A stretch of DNA of 64,000 bases from an uncultured Alteromonas sp. (GTDB lineage Bacteria > Pseudomonadota > Gammaproteobacteria > Enterobacterales > Alteromonadaceae), in assembly GCF_913058315.1 (NCBI RefSeq), contig NZ_CAJXQY010000005.1:19991-83990 (forward strand). Direction: 5' to 3'. The notes under the pieces are model-generated. The model saw only the letters and a program-made list of their open reading frames with translations, was not told where the DNA came from and ran no database searches. The translations under genes and the position numbers were made by a program. Numbering within the stretch: position 1 is the stretch's first letter; each line of letters opens with the position of its first letter. Of the stretch, positions 30,062 to 40,157 are shown in pieces.

Positions 30062-30730
30062 GTGAGTATCGCAGCCTTTGCAGAACAAGCTGTTACCAGT
30101 GCTGATAAAACCTTTTTACAGCTCCGGGTAGATATTGTTGAAGGCGCTATCCCGGCAGGCAGTAAACTCAGCGAAACTGAACTGTCGACAAAGTATCAGG
30201 TAAGTCGAGCCGTGATCCGGGAGGCAATTAATCGCCTGGAATCCTGTCATTTAGTTGAGCGTAAAGCCAATGTCGGGGCCCGAATCGTCTCTTTAACGCC
30301 AGAAGGTTTAATCCAGCTTTATCAGGTGCGCGAAGCCCTCGAGGGCATGGCCGCACGTCTGGCGGCGAAGAACATGTCTGATGAAGAAATTGCCGACCTT
30401 ACCGCCCTGCTCGATAATCACTTTCAAACCGTTAAAGGCGGCGAGTCTTACTATCAGGAAGCCGGCGATCTGGATTTTCATTACCGCATTATTCTGGGCA
30501 GTAAGAATCAACATCTCATCGAAGTGCTGGTGAACGGCATCTACCATTTAATTCGCATGTACCGTGTGCAGCTCGGCATGGCCGGGCCTCGGGTGACCAC
30601 CGCGTTTGATGAACACAAGCACGTGGTACAGGCAATCGCAAATCGTGATGAAGAGCTGGCAGAAATGCTCATGCGACGTCACATTTTGTATTCAAAAAAC
30701 AATATTGAACGCAAGTTGCTTCAATCCTAA
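30062..30730 (+). CDS. GntR/FadR-subfamily regulator of the methylcitrate cluster
   Basis: 222 aa; wHTH EGAIPAGSKLSETELSTKYQVSRAVIREAINRLESCHLVERK and FCD-type C-terminus; immediately upstream of prpB. Confidence 0.92.
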   Translation: MSIAAFAEQAVTSADKTFLQLRVDIVEGAIPAGSKLSETELSTKYQVSRAVIREAINRLESCHLVERKANVGARIVSLTPEGLIQLYQVREALEGMAARLAAKNMSDEEIADLTALLDNHFQTVKGGESYYQEAGDLDFHYRIILGSKNQHLIEVLVNGIYHLIRMYRVQLGMAGPRVTTAFDEHKHVVQAIANRDEELAEMLMRRHILYSKNNIERKLLQS

Positions 30731-30748
30731 TCAACCTAAACCAAGAGA

Positions 30749-31633
30749 ATGATTATGAGCGCAGGTAAAAAATTTCGTCAGGCATTGGCCGACAATAAAC
30801 CGCTTCAAATCGTAGGCACCATTAATGCCTACAGTGCCATGATGGCTAAAGCCATTGGCCATAAGGCTATCTACCTCTCTGGTGGTGGTGTTGCGAATGC
30901 CTCCTACGGTCTGCCGGATCTGGGTATGACATCATTGAATGACGTGATCGTTGACGTGCAGCGCATTACCTCTGCCTGCGACCTGCCTTTACTGGTAGAT
31001 ATCGACACCGGCTGGGGCGGTGCATTTAACATTGCCAAGACCATTAAAGACATGGAAAAAGCCGGTGCTGCTGCGGTGCACATGGAAGACCAGGTTGCCC
31101 AAAAACGTTGCGGCCACCGTCCAAACAAAGAAATCGTATCTACTGCTGAAATGGTTGACCGTATCAAAGCCGCTGTGGATGCCCGCACCGACCCGGACTT
31201 TTTTATCATGGCCCGCACCGATGCTTTCGCTCAGGAAGGTCTGGAAAAAGCCATTGAACGCGCGAAGGCTTATGTGGCAGCCGGTGCTGACGGTATTTTC
31301 GCCGAGGCAGTTAAAACAGAAGAGCATTACCGTGCCTTCGCTGAAGCCCTGGATGTACCGATTCTGGCGAATATTACCGAATTTGGTCAAACCGAACTGT
31401 GGAATAAAGAACAGCTCGGCGAATGGGGGGCTGCCATGGTGCTTTATCCATTGAGTGCGTTCCGAGCCATGAACAAAGCCGCCGAAACGGTTTACACCGC
31501 CATCTTGAAAGACGGTGATCAAAAAGCGGTCACAGATATGATGCAAACTCGCATGGAACTCTATGAATACCTCGGTTACCACGAGTATGAGCAAAAGCTC
31601 GATGCTTTATTTGCGGAAGGTAAAAACAAGTAA
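30749..31633 (+). CDS. prpB: Methylisocitrate lyase
   Basis: 294 aa; [42 protein letters not shown]. Start may be the second ATG (30755). Confidence 0.96.
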   Translation: MIMSAGKKFRQALADNKPLQIVGTINAYSAMMAKAIGHKAIYLSGGGVANASYGLPDLGMTSLNDVIVDVQRITSACDLPLLVDIDTGWGGAFNIAKTIKDMEKAGAAAVHMEDQVAQKRCGHRPNKEIVSTAEMVDRIKAAVDARTDPDFFIMARTDAFAQEGLEKAIERAKAYVAAGADGIFAEAVKTEEHYRAFAEALDVPILANITEFGQTELWNKEQLGEWGAAMVLYPLSAFRAMNKAAETVYTAILKDGDQKAVTDMMQTRMELYEYLGYHEYEQKLDALFAEGKNK

Positions 31634-31731
31634 GTGATTAACCGGCTGATGCCGCCCAATCGGGTTTTGCCACCCGCACAGCGTCAGCCCGAATAAATGT
31701 ACTCTACAAAAATTACATTAGGAGATAAACG

Positions 31732-32856
31732 ATGGCTAAAGTACTCAGTGGTGCAGGCTTACGTGGTCAGGTAGCCGGTAAAACCGCCTTATCAACAGTA
31801 GGTGTTTCAGGCTCTGGCCTGACCTATCGCGGTTACGATGTAAAGGACCTGGCCAATACCTGTCAGTTTGAAGAAGTTGCCTATCTGATTCTTAAGGGTA
31901 AGCTCCCTAACCAGTCAGAACTGGATGCATACAAAGCCAAGCTGAAAGGCATGCGCAGCTTACCACAGGCCTTGCTGGACGTACTGGAACGTATCCCGGC
32001 CGATGCCCATCCTATGGATGTAATGCGTACCGGTTGTTCCATGTTAGGTAACCTGGAAATGGAAAACGACTTTAGCGAGCAGGACGCGATTACCGACCGG
32101 CTGTTAGCGTGTTTCCCAAGTATCATTTGTTACTGGTATCGTTTCTCTCATGATGGCGTACGTATCGACGTTAACACCGATGACAACTCTATTGGTGCGC
32201 ACTTCCTGCATATGCTACATGGCGAAAAGCCAAATGCTCTGCACGAACAGGTCATGCACGTATCGCTGATCCTGTACGCAGAACACGAGTTTAATGCTTC
32301 AACCTTTACCGCTCGCGTTTGTGCCTCAACCTTATCCGACATGCACTCTTGTATTACTGGTGCGATTGGTTCACTACGTGGACCGCTGCACGGTGGTGCC
32401 AACGAAGCGGCCATGGAACTGATTGAAAACTTTACGTCACCTGAACATGCTGAAGCCGAAATGATGGGCAAGCTGGAGCGTAAAGAGAAAATCATGGGCT
32501 TTGGTCATGCGGTTTACTCTGAGTCAGATCCGCGTAATGAGATCATTAAAGGCTGGTCAGAGAAACTGGCAGCCGATGTAGGTGATACTGTGCTCTATCC
32601 GGTATCGGTTCGTTGTGAAGAAGTCATGTGGCGCGAGAAGAAACTGTTTTGTAACGCGGATTTCTTCCATGCATCGGCTTACCACTTTATGGGTATTCCA
32701 ACCAAACTGTTTACGCCTATCTTCGTGATGTCACGTTTAACAGGCTGGGCTGCTCACGTAATGGAACAACGCGCTGACAACCGCATTATTCGCCCTTCTG
32801 CAGACTACACTGGCGAAGATCTGCGCCCGGTACCTGCTATCGCAGATCGCGCTTAA
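31732..32856 (+). CDS. prpC: 2-methylcitrate synthase
   Basis: 374 aa citrate synthase fold; GSLRGPLHGGANEAAMELI, MGFGHAVYSESDPRNEIIK; prp cluster context. Confidence 0.96.
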   Translation: MAKVLSGAGLRGQVAGKTALSTVGVSGSGLTYRGYDVKDLANTCQFEEVAYLILKGKLPNQSELDAYKAKLKGMRSLPQALLDVLERIPADAHPMDVMRTGCSMLGNLEMENDFSEQDAITDRLLACFPSIICYWYRFSHDGVRIDVNTDDNSIGAHFLHMLHGEKPNALHEQVMHVSLILYAEHEFNASTFTARVCASTLSDMHSCITGAIGSLRGPLHGGANEAAMELIENFTSPEHAEAEMMGKLERKEKIMGFGHAVYSESDPRNEIIKGWSEKLAADVGDTVLYPVSVRCEEVMWREKKLFCNADFFHASAYHFMGIPTKLFTPIFVMSRLTGWAAHVMEQRADNRIIRPSADYTGEDLRPVPAIADRA

Positions 32857-32864
32857 ATCCTTAT

Positions 32865-32891
32865 TGCCGCTTCGTGACCGTCGAAGCGGCA
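32865..32891 (+). other. Strong intergenic hairpin between prpC and acnD
   Basis: TGCCGCTTCG-TGACCGT-CGAAGCGGCA, perfect 10-bp stem with 7-nt loop, no trailing T tract. Confidence 0.6.
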
Positions 32892-32916
32892 TCTATGCAA
32901 CGCTTTAGGATACGTC

Positions 32917-35505
32917 ATGAATACCGAATACCGTAAAAGCCTGACAGGCACCAATCTGGACTATTTCGACGCGCGTGAAGCCGTTGACGCCATTAAACCC
33001 GGCGCCTTTGACACTCTGCCCTACACCTCACGGGTGCACGCAGAAAACCTGGTTCGCCGTTGTCCTCCGGAACAGTTAAAAGACTCACTCATTCAGTTAA
33101 TCGAGCGCAAACGCGACCTTGATTTTCCGTGGTTCCCGGCGCGCGTGGTATGCCACGACATATTAGGACAGACCGCCCTGGTTGACTTAGCCGGCTTACG
33201 TGATGCCATTGCCGAAAAAGGCGGTGATCCATCCAAAGTCAACCCGGTCGTACCAACTCAGTTAATTGTGGATCACTCTCTGGCTGTTGAACATGCCGGT
33301 TTCGAAGAAGATGCCTTTGAGAAAAACCGCGCCATTGAAGACCGTCGTAACGACGACCGTTTCCACTTTATCAACTGGACAAAAACCGCGTTTAAAAACG
33401 TGGATGTTATTCCACCAGGCAACGGCATTATGCACCAGATTAACCTGGAGAAAATGTCTCCGGTTGTGCATGCCAAAGACGGCGTGGCCTTCCCGGACAC
33501 GCTGGTTGGCACCGACAGCCATACCCCGCACGTTGACGCCTTAGGTGTTATCGCCGTGGGTGTCGGCGGCCTGGAAGCAGAGAGCGTGATGCTCGGTCGT
33601 GCTTCTTACATGCGCTTACCCAATATCGTGGGTGTTGAGTTAACCGGTAAACCACAGCCGGGCATTACTGCCACCGATATCGTACTGGCTCTGACCGAAT
33701 TCCTGCGTAAAGAACGTGTAGTCTCTGCCTACCTGGAATTCTATGGCGAAGGTGCCGCACACTTAACCTTGGGTGACCGCGCGACGATCTCTAATATGAC
33801 GCCGGAATACGGTGCCACGGCAGCGATGTTCTACATCGACAATCAGACCCTGGATTATCTGACACTCACCGGGCGTACCGCTGAGCAGGTGGAGCTGGTT
33901 GAAACCTATGCCAAACAGGCTGGTCTGTGGGCCGATACCCTGACCGAAGCCGAATATGAGCGTGTACTGACCTTTGATTTATCGTCAGTGACGCGCAACA
34001 TGGCTGGCCCTTCGAACCCTCATGCACGTTTAGCCACCAGCGATCTCGCCGCCCGTGGCATCGCCGGCAAGTGGGAAGAACAGGAAGGCTTAATGCCGGA
34101 TGGCGCGGTGATCATCGCCGCGATTACCAGTTGTACCAACACCAGTAACCCGCGCAACGTAGTGGCTGCCGGTTTGTTGGCACGTAATGCTAATGCCAAA
34201 GGCCTGGTGCGTAAGCCCTGGGTGAAAAGCTCACTGGCACCAGGCTCAAAAGTGGTAAAAATGTATCTCGAAGAAGCTAACCTGTTACCCGAGTTGGAAC
34301 AGCTTGGTTTTGGTGTGGTGGCCTTTGCCTGTACTACCTGTAATGGTATGAGTGGTGCGCTGGATCCGCGTATTCAGCAGGAAATCATCGACCGCGACCT
34401 CTACGCCACTGCGGTTCTCTCTGGCAACCGTAACTTCGATGGTCGTATCCACCCATACGCCAAACAGGCTTTCTTAGCCTCACCACCGCTGGTAGTGGCT
34501 TACGCCATTGCCGGTACCGTGCGCTTTGATATCGAAAAAGACATCCTTGGCTACGATCAGGATGGCGAGCCGGTCACCCTGAAAGACATCTGGCCAAGTG
34601 ACGAAGAAATCGATGCCGTAGTAAAAGCCTCGGTAAAACCTGAGCAGTTCAACAAGGTGTATGAACCTATGTTTGACCTGTCGGTTGATTACGGTGATGA
34701 CATCGACCCACTATACAAGTGGCGTGAAATGAGCACCTATATCCGTCGCCCCCCTTATTGGGAAGGTGCATTGGCGGCAGAGCGTACGCTCAAGGGAATG
34801 CGTCCTCTGGCCATCCTGCCAGATAACATTACGACGGACCATTTATCGCCATCCAATGCCATTATGGCGAGCAGTGCAGCCGGTGAATACCTGGCGAAAA
34901 TGGGGCTGCCGGAAGAAGACTTTAACTCTTATGCCACTCACCGCGGCGATCACTTAACGGCCCAGCGTGCCACACTGGCCAACCCGAAGATTTTCAACGA
35001 GATGGTCGTTGAAAACGGCGAGGTCAAGCAAGGTTCACTGGCGCGTATTGAGCCGGAAGGTAAAGTGACCCGCATGTGGGAAGCCATTGAAACTTACATG
35101 GAGCGCAAGCAGCCACTGATCATCGTGGCGGGCGCCGACTATGGTCAGGGCTCGTCCCGCGACTGGGCAGCCAAAGGGGTCCGGTTAGCGGGTGTGGAAG
35201 CCATTGTGGCGGAAGGCTTCGAGCGCATTCACCGTACTAACCTGATTGGTATGGGCGTGTTACCGCTTGAGTTTAAAGAGGGAACTACCCGTAAGACCCT
35301 GGGTTTAGACGGTACCGAAACCTACGACGTACTTGGCGAGCATACGCCTGGCGCTACGTTAACGCTGGTGATTCACCGTGCCAACGGTGAAAGCGTTGAG
35401 GTGCCGGTGACCAGTCGTTTAGATACTGGCGAAGAAGTCTCTATTTATGCGGCTGGCGGTGTCTTACAACGCTTTGCCCAGGACTTCCTGGAAGGCAACG
35501 CGTAA
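32917..35505 (+). CDS. acnD: Fe/S-dependent 2-methylisocitrate (2-methylcitrate) dehydratase
   Basis: 862 aa aconitase family; VGTDSHTPHVDALGVIAVGVGGLEAE, ITSCTNTSNPRNVVAAGLLARNA, ADYGQGSSRDWAAKGVRLAGVEAI; followed by prpF. Confidence 0.96.
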   Translation: MNTEYRKSLTGTNLDYFDAREAVDAIKPGAFDTLPYTSRVHAENLVRRCPPEQLKDSLIQLIERKRDLDFPWFPARVVCHDILGQTALVDLAGLRDAIAEKGGDPSKVNPVVPTQLIVDHSLAVEHAGFEEDAFEKNRAIEDRRNDDRFHFINWTKTAFKNVDVIPPGNGIMHQINLEKMSPVVHAKDGVAFPDTLVGTDSHTPHVDALGVIAVGVGGLEAESVMLGRASYMRLPNIVGVELTGKPQPGITATDIVLALTEFLRKERVVSAYLEFYGEGAAHLTLGDRATISNMTPEYGATAAMFYIDNQTLDYLTLTGRTAEQVELVETYAKQAGLWADTLTEAEYERVLTFDLSSVTRNMAGPSNPHARLATSDLAARGIAGKWEEQEGLMPDGAVIIAAITSCTNTSNPRNVVAAGLLARNANAKGLVRKPWVKSSLAPGSKVVKMYLEEANLLPELEQLGFGVVAFACTTCNGMSGALDPRIQQEIIDRDLYATAVLSGNRNFDGRIHPYAKQAFLASPPLVVAYAIAGTVRFDIEKDILGYDQDGEPVTLKDIWPSDEEIDAVVKASVKPEQFNKVYEPMFDLSVDYGDDIDPLYKWREMSTYIRRPPYWEGALAAERTLKGMRPLAILPDNITTDHLSPSNAIMASSAAGEYLAKMGLPEEDFNSYATHRGDHLTAQRATLANPKIFNEMVVENGEVKQGSLARIEPEGKVTRMWEAIETYMERKQPLIIVAGADYGQGSSRDWAAKGVRLAGVEAIVAEGFERIHRTNLIGMGVLPLEFKEGTTRKTLGLDGTETYDVLGEHTPGATLTLVIHRANGESVEVPVTSRLDTGEEVSIYAAGGVLQRFAQDFLEGNA

Positions 35506-35558
35506 ACCTGAATTAACTGAGGGCTTCGGCCCTCTTATGTATCCTACGAGAGAGACTC

Positions 35559-36737
35559 ATGGCTTTTGCACCACAAATAAAAATTCCCGCGACCTATATG
35601 CGTGGCGGCACCAGTAAAGGCGTGTTTTTTAACCTGGCCGACTTACCGGCTCAGGCACAACAACCCGGTGCCTACCGTGACGCGATGTTATTACGGGTGA
35701 TTGGTAGTCCCGATCCCTACGGTAAGCAAACCGACGGCATGGGCGGCGCTACATCCAGCACCAGTAAAACCGTGATTTTAAGTAAGAGCGAGCACGACGG
35801 CTACGATGTGGATTATCTGTTTGGTCAGGTGTCTATCGATAAAGCATTTGTAGACTGGAGCGGCAACTGCGGTAACTTAACCGCGGCTGTCGGTGCTTTC
35901 GCCGTCAATAATGGTTTAGTCGATGCCGGGCGCATTCCTGATAACGGCGTTGTTATGGTGCGGGTCTGGCAGGTCAATATCAGCAAAGCCATTAATGTGC
36001 ATGTACCCATTACCAATGGCGAAGTGCAGGAAACCGGTAACTTCGAACTCGACGGCGTAACCTTTCCCGCTGCCGAAGTGAAGGTCGAATTTATGGATCC
36101 TGCCGATGGCGAAGGCGATATGTTCCCTACCGGCAATCTGGTAGACGACCTTGAAACGCCGGAATTTGGCAGCTTAAAAGCCACCATGATCAATGCCGGG
36201 ATCCCAACCATCTTTGTGAATGCCGCCGATATAGGCTATACCGGTACCGAGCTACAGGATGACATCAACGGCGATCCGGTAGCCCTGGCTAAGTTTGAGT
36301 CGCTGCGTGCCCACGGCGCGGTAAAAATGGGCTTGATCAGCGATATCAGCGAAGCGGCTGGTCGACAACACACGCCTAAAATTGCTTTTGTTGCACCGCC
36401 TGCCGCTTATGTTTCATCGAGCGGTAAGCCAATCGACATCGACGACATTGATGTACTGGTACGTGCCTTATCCATGGGCAAACTGCACCACGCAATGATG
36501 GGTACGGCGGCCGTAGCGATAGCCACTGCAGCGGCTATCCCTGGCACTCTGGTGAATGATGCGGCTGGTGGTGTTGACCGCGCCAACGTGGTATTCGGCC
36601 ACCCTTCAGGCACTCTGGGGGTTGGCGCAGAAGCGGCGTTAGTTAACGGCAAATGGACTGCCACCAAAGCGGTAATGAGCCGCTCAGCACGCATTTTGAT
36701 GGAAGGACGCGTACATATCCCCGAACCACAGATTTAA
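35559..36737 (+). CDS. prpF: 2-methylaconitate cis-trans isomerase
   Basis: 392 aa; PATYMRGGTSKGVFFNLADLP, GGATSSTSKTVILSKS, WSGNCGNLTAAVGAFAV. Confidence 0.96.
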   Translation: MAFAPQIKIPATYMRGGTSKGVFFNLADLPAQAQQPGAYRDAMLLRVIGSPDPYGKQTDGMGGATSSTSKTVILSKSEHDGYDVDYLFGQVSIDKAFVDWSGNCGNLTAAVGAFAVNNGLVDAGRIPDNGVVMVRVWQVNISKAINVHVPITNGEVQETGNFELDGVTFPAAEVKVEFMDPADGEGDMFPTGNLVDDLETPEFGSLKATMINAGIPTIFVNAADIGYTGTELQDDINGDPVALAKFESLRAHGAVKMGLISDISEAAGRQHTPKIAFVAPPAAYVSSSGKPIDIDDIDVLVRALSMGKLHHAMMGTAAVAIATAAAIPGTLVNDAAGGVDRANVVFGHPSGTLGVGAEAALVNGKWTATKAVMSRSARILMEGRVHIPEPQI

Positions 36738-36927
36738 CTGTGTAGTGCTGGCTGTTCACTGCACGTGAAGCGCCACGCACACCCGCTTTCTCTGGGTGGC
36801 CAGCTACTATTGGGCATGGGCTGGTCACCCCTTTTCTTGTTACAACACTGGCATTCTGCTGAGTTACAGCGCACAATAGAATTTCATCACGAAGTTATCT
36901 GGAGATGACAGTACCTGGAGATGGGAT

Positions 36928-37347
36928 ATGGCAGGTAAGTTTAAAAAACACGGTTCATTAAGTGTCGCCATAGATGGCAGATTAATTGTGTTAAAGGGTG
37001 AAGGCCCCTGGAATGCAGAGTCATTGCACTTATCTGACGATAAGATCATGCAAAATCTGCGCGCCATGTACGGCTCGCCCTGGGGTGTGCTGGCAATCTT
37101 TCGCGGCGAAGCCGTTTACGTGCCGGAGGCCTTTACGTTATTACGCAAGCAAATTAAAAAAGAAATTACGCTCGGCCGGGTAGCGACCGCCGTAGTGTTT
37201 GTAGACGTCAAGTCGCCCTTGCTTTCCAGGCACCAATTCACCTCGATTTACGAAATGCAGGGCCATGAAGTGGCATTTTTTGAAGACGCCGATGAGGCTA
37301 AAGCCTGGTTAAATTCATTGATTAGTCATCAACAGCAACAGGCCTAA
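36928..37347 (+). CDS. Hypothetical protein, possibly STAS/SpoIIAA-like fold
   Basis: 139 aa; alternating beta/alpha pattern and C-terminal FFEDADEAKAWLNSL resembling SpoIIAA-like proteins. Fold assignment is tentative. Confidence 0.65.
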   Translation: MAGKFKKHGSLSVAIDGRLIVLKGEGPWNAESLHLSDDKIMQNLRAMYGSPWGVLAIFRGEAVYVPEAFTLLRKQIKKEITLGRVATAVVFVDVKSPLLSRHQFTSIYEMQGHEVAFFEDADEAKAWLNSLISHQQQQA

Positions 37348-37778
37348 AAACGGTAAGCGATTGAGGCCAGGGGAGACCAGTCTTCACCATCATATAAGTA
37401 GCTTGCGCCGATAACCACCCCCGGCTTATTTTTACCGGCCAGGTATATTTTAATCCCTGTGGAGCCGCCAAACTCATGTTCCACATCACCGTCGTAGGCA
37501 TTACTGGTGGAATTCATTCCACCATAAGCACTGACTGCGAAATACTTAGTGAGAAAAACACTGGCGCCCATGCCGCCGCGAAACGAACCACCGGAGTCAG
37601 ATGATCCATCAACCCCCACGGTGGCAAAGATTTCTAACGGTTCAAGTGGCGTTTGTAACGAAACCTGGGACCCGATAACGCCATACTCCCAGCCAATGCC
37701 CGCTTCTGCACGGAGCCGCTCTGCACACTGACCAGCAAACGTGGTCAGTAATAAAACAACCAGGCAAGTCCCTTTCAT
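37344..37778 (-). CDS. Small outer-membrane beta-barrel-like protein
   Basis: 144 aa; signal peptide, amphipathic strands, C-terminal ...ASIAYRF typical of BAM substrates; 4-nt convergent overlap with the previous ORF. Confidence 0.65.
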   Translation of the reverse strand: MKGTCLVVLLLTTFAGQCAERLRAEAGIGWEYGVIGSQVSLQTPLEPLEIFATVGVDGSSDSGGSFRGGMGASVFLTKYFAVSAYGGMNSTSNAYDGDVEHEFGGSTGIKIYLAGKNKPGVVIGASYLYDGEDWSPLASIAYRF

Positions 37779-37796
37779 GCCGCTTCCTTTTTCGAG

Positions 37797-40157
37797 TTAA
37801 TCGTCGATGGTTTGCTCTTTTAACCAGTCGTGCAGTTTTTCCATATCGTGGGGTACCGCCATTTGCAGTTCCTCTACCCAGTCATGCACGTTCTGCCACC
37901 AGGCCGGGTGATCGCCCTGCTGGATTTGATTGGCAATTCGCTGCACCCGAGCCAGGCCTACAGAGCTGGCCGCGCCTTTAATTTTATGGGCCTGAGCGCA
38001 CACTTCCGACTTCTCATCGGCACTTAAGCTTAGCTGCAGGATTTCCATATATTCCGGCATTTTTTCGTGGAACACTTTTACACTGGCGCGCACCATATCT
38101 TCCCCGATGGTATCTACCAGCATTTGCAGCAATTCCATATCCAGAATATTGGTCAGCAGTTTACTGCTGTCGAGTTTCTTACGCGGCGGGGCTTCCGGCG
38201 CCGGTTGATCCACTTCTGACTCCGCAAACAGCATGTTGAGAACTTCTACCACCCGGCTCTTTTTCACCGGTTTGGCTATCACGTCATCCATCCCGTTTTG
38301 CAGGTATTCTTCGCGCTTTTTAATCACATTAGCGGTCAGCGCCACAATCGGCGTTTGCATGACTAAATCTTCTTCGTGGAGTGTAGCAGCCACATCAAAG
38401 CCGTTCATATCCGGCAACTGGATATCGAGGAAAATCAGGTCGAAGGTCGTTTCCCGGGCTTTATCGATAGCTTCCTGACCGGTCATTGCCACATCCACGT
38501 GCTGGCCTAATTTCTCCAGCAGCGCCTTAGCAACCATTACATTAAGCTCAATGTCTTCGACCAGCAGGATATTCAGTCCGGTGACCTGTAACTGAGCTAC
38601 TTGCATGGGACGACTGGAGACTTGCAGCGGCAGTTCTACGATAAAGCGGGTGCCTTTGCCCTGCTCGCTCTCCACTCTAATATCACCATGCATCAAATCG
38701 ACCATCTGCTTACAAATCGCCAGGCCGATACCGGTACCGGTTGCCGATTGGTGATCCGGATGATCAACCTGATAGTACATCGCAAAGATTTTATCGATTT
38801 CACTGTCAGGGATACCTACACCGGTGTCTTCAATCACGTAAGTGACCAGCGAAATATCGTTGTCCGGACGGGTTGCCGAAACCGTGAGTGACACGTGACC
38901 TTTCTGGGTGAACTTCACGGCATTAAACAGGATGTTCCACAGTATTTGACGTAAGCGGGTACCATCTACTTCTACCTGCTTGGGTAAAGGCTCGACAATA
39001 TTGGTAATCAGCTCCAGCGATTTATCCTTAGCCAGCAAGCGAATGATTGAGCTCAACTCGTCGGTGAAATCGCGCAGCGAGACCGTTTTAAGCGATAATT
39101 CCAGTTTGTCGCGGTCCAGCTTATCCAGGTCAATGATATCGTTAAAGATATTGCCAAGTGTAATGGCGCTGGCGTAGATCGTACTGACCCAGCTCCATTG
39201 TTCTTCGTTAAGCTCGGTATCACGCAGCATGCGGCTCAGACCAACAATACCATTTAAAGGGGTACGCAGTTCGTGACTGATAGTGGCAATAAAGCGGGTT
39301 TTGTCGGTGCTGGCTTTGGCCGCCGCACTCTCCGCCTGTTTGCGCTCGGTCATATCCCGGCCAAAAGCCAGCAGACCTAAACGCGTCCCATCCTGATCGA
39401 AAAATGGCACTTTACGCATTTCAAAGTAGCGTCGCCGTCCGTCGGCAAAACGCAGCCAGAGTTCTTCAGTAATACTGGCATTGGCTTCAAGTACTTCGTG
39501 ATCGCTGGCAACTACCTGACGGGCCAGGTCTTCTTCATACACATCGTGAGGCGTTAAGCCGAGCAGTTCTTTTTCGGTTTTACCGGTCATCTGCTCTGCT
39601 ACCCGGTTACAGCCAGCAAAACGGCCTTCTTCGTTGCGATAGTAAATCAGGTCGGGCGATGCATCGATGATTGAGCGTAACAGCGTCGATAAGCGCCGGG
39701 CCTGAGCTTCCTTTTCAGACTTGTCCTGAATCTCTTTTTCAAGCTCCTTGAAGACCGTTTCCCGCTCTTCCTGTGCATGCTTACGCTGTTCTATTTCATG
39801 ATTTAACTGACGAATATTATTTTGCAGCTCGCGATTGAGGAAGACATCTTCTTCACGCAGGTGCTCCAACTGGCTGACAACTTCTTTAAGATTTGTTCGC
39901 GAATGCTCCAGTTGCTTCACCAGCTCACTGAAAAAATACAACACCCAGGGGGCAGAAAGCATGGTAAGGATCACGGCGCTGATAAAGTCATCAGGCTGCA
40001 CGTCGCTGCCCAGGCTAACGCGGATGACATAAGAGCCTCCCACGGTAAAACCCAGCGTTAACACGACAAACAATACACTTAGCTTAATGGTGCCAAAGCG
40101 CTCTACAAACTGCGCAAAACGGATCGCCCAGGAGTCATTCGGAGTTTCTTGATGCAT
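37797..40157 (-). CDS. arcB: Hybrid sensor histidine kinase ArcB (TM, PAS, HisKA/HATPase, REC, HPt)
   Basis: 786 aa; NLVFYRNE-like LIYYRNEEGRFAGCNRVAEQMTGKTEKELLGL PAS, ISHELRTPLNGIVGLSRMLRDTEL, LNILLVEDIELNVMVAKALLEKLG, AHKIKGAASSVGLARVQ; near gltB as in enterics. Confidence 0.93.
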   Translation of the reverse strand: MHQETPNDSWAIRFAQFVERFGTIKLSVLFVVLTLGFTVGGSYVIRVSLGSDVQPDDFISAVILTMLSAPWVLYFFSELVKQLEHSRTNLKEVVSQLEHLREEDVFLNRELQNNIRQLNHEIEQRKHAQEERETVFKELEKEIQDKSEKEAQARRLSTLLRSIIDASPDLIYYRNEEGRFAGCNRVAEQMTGKTEKELLGLTPHDVYEEDLARQVVASDHEVLEANASITEELWLRFADGRRRYFEMRKVPFFDQDGTRLGLLAFGRDMTERKQAESAAAKASTDKTRFIATISHELRTPLNGIVGLSRMLRDTELNEEQWSWVSTIYASAITLGNIFNDIIDLDKLDRDKLELSLKTVSLRDFTDELSSIIRLLAKDKSLELITNIVEPLPKQVEVDGTRLRQILWNILFNAVKFTQKGHVSLTVSATRPDNDISLVTYVIEDTGVGIPDSEIDKIFAMYYQVDHPDHQSATGTGIGLAICKQMVDLMHGDIRVESEQGKGTRFIVELPLQVSSRPMQVAQLQVTGLNILLVEDIELNVMVAKALLEKLGQHVDVAMTGQEAIDKARETTFDLIFLDIQLPDMNGFDVAATLHEEDLVMQTPIVALTANVIKKREEYLQNGMDDVIAKPVKKSRVVEVLNMLFAESEVDQPAPEAPPRKKLDSSKLLTNILDMELLQMLVDTIGEDMVRASVKVFHEKMPEYMEILQLSLSADEKSEVCAQAHKIKGAASSVGLARVQRIANQIQQGDHPAWWQNVHDWVEELQMAVPHDMEKLHDWLKEQTIDD

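Noticed and set aside
30989-31594. 201-aa minus-strand ORF antisense to prpB
   Set aside because: Opposite a strongly supported prpB; no recognisable family.
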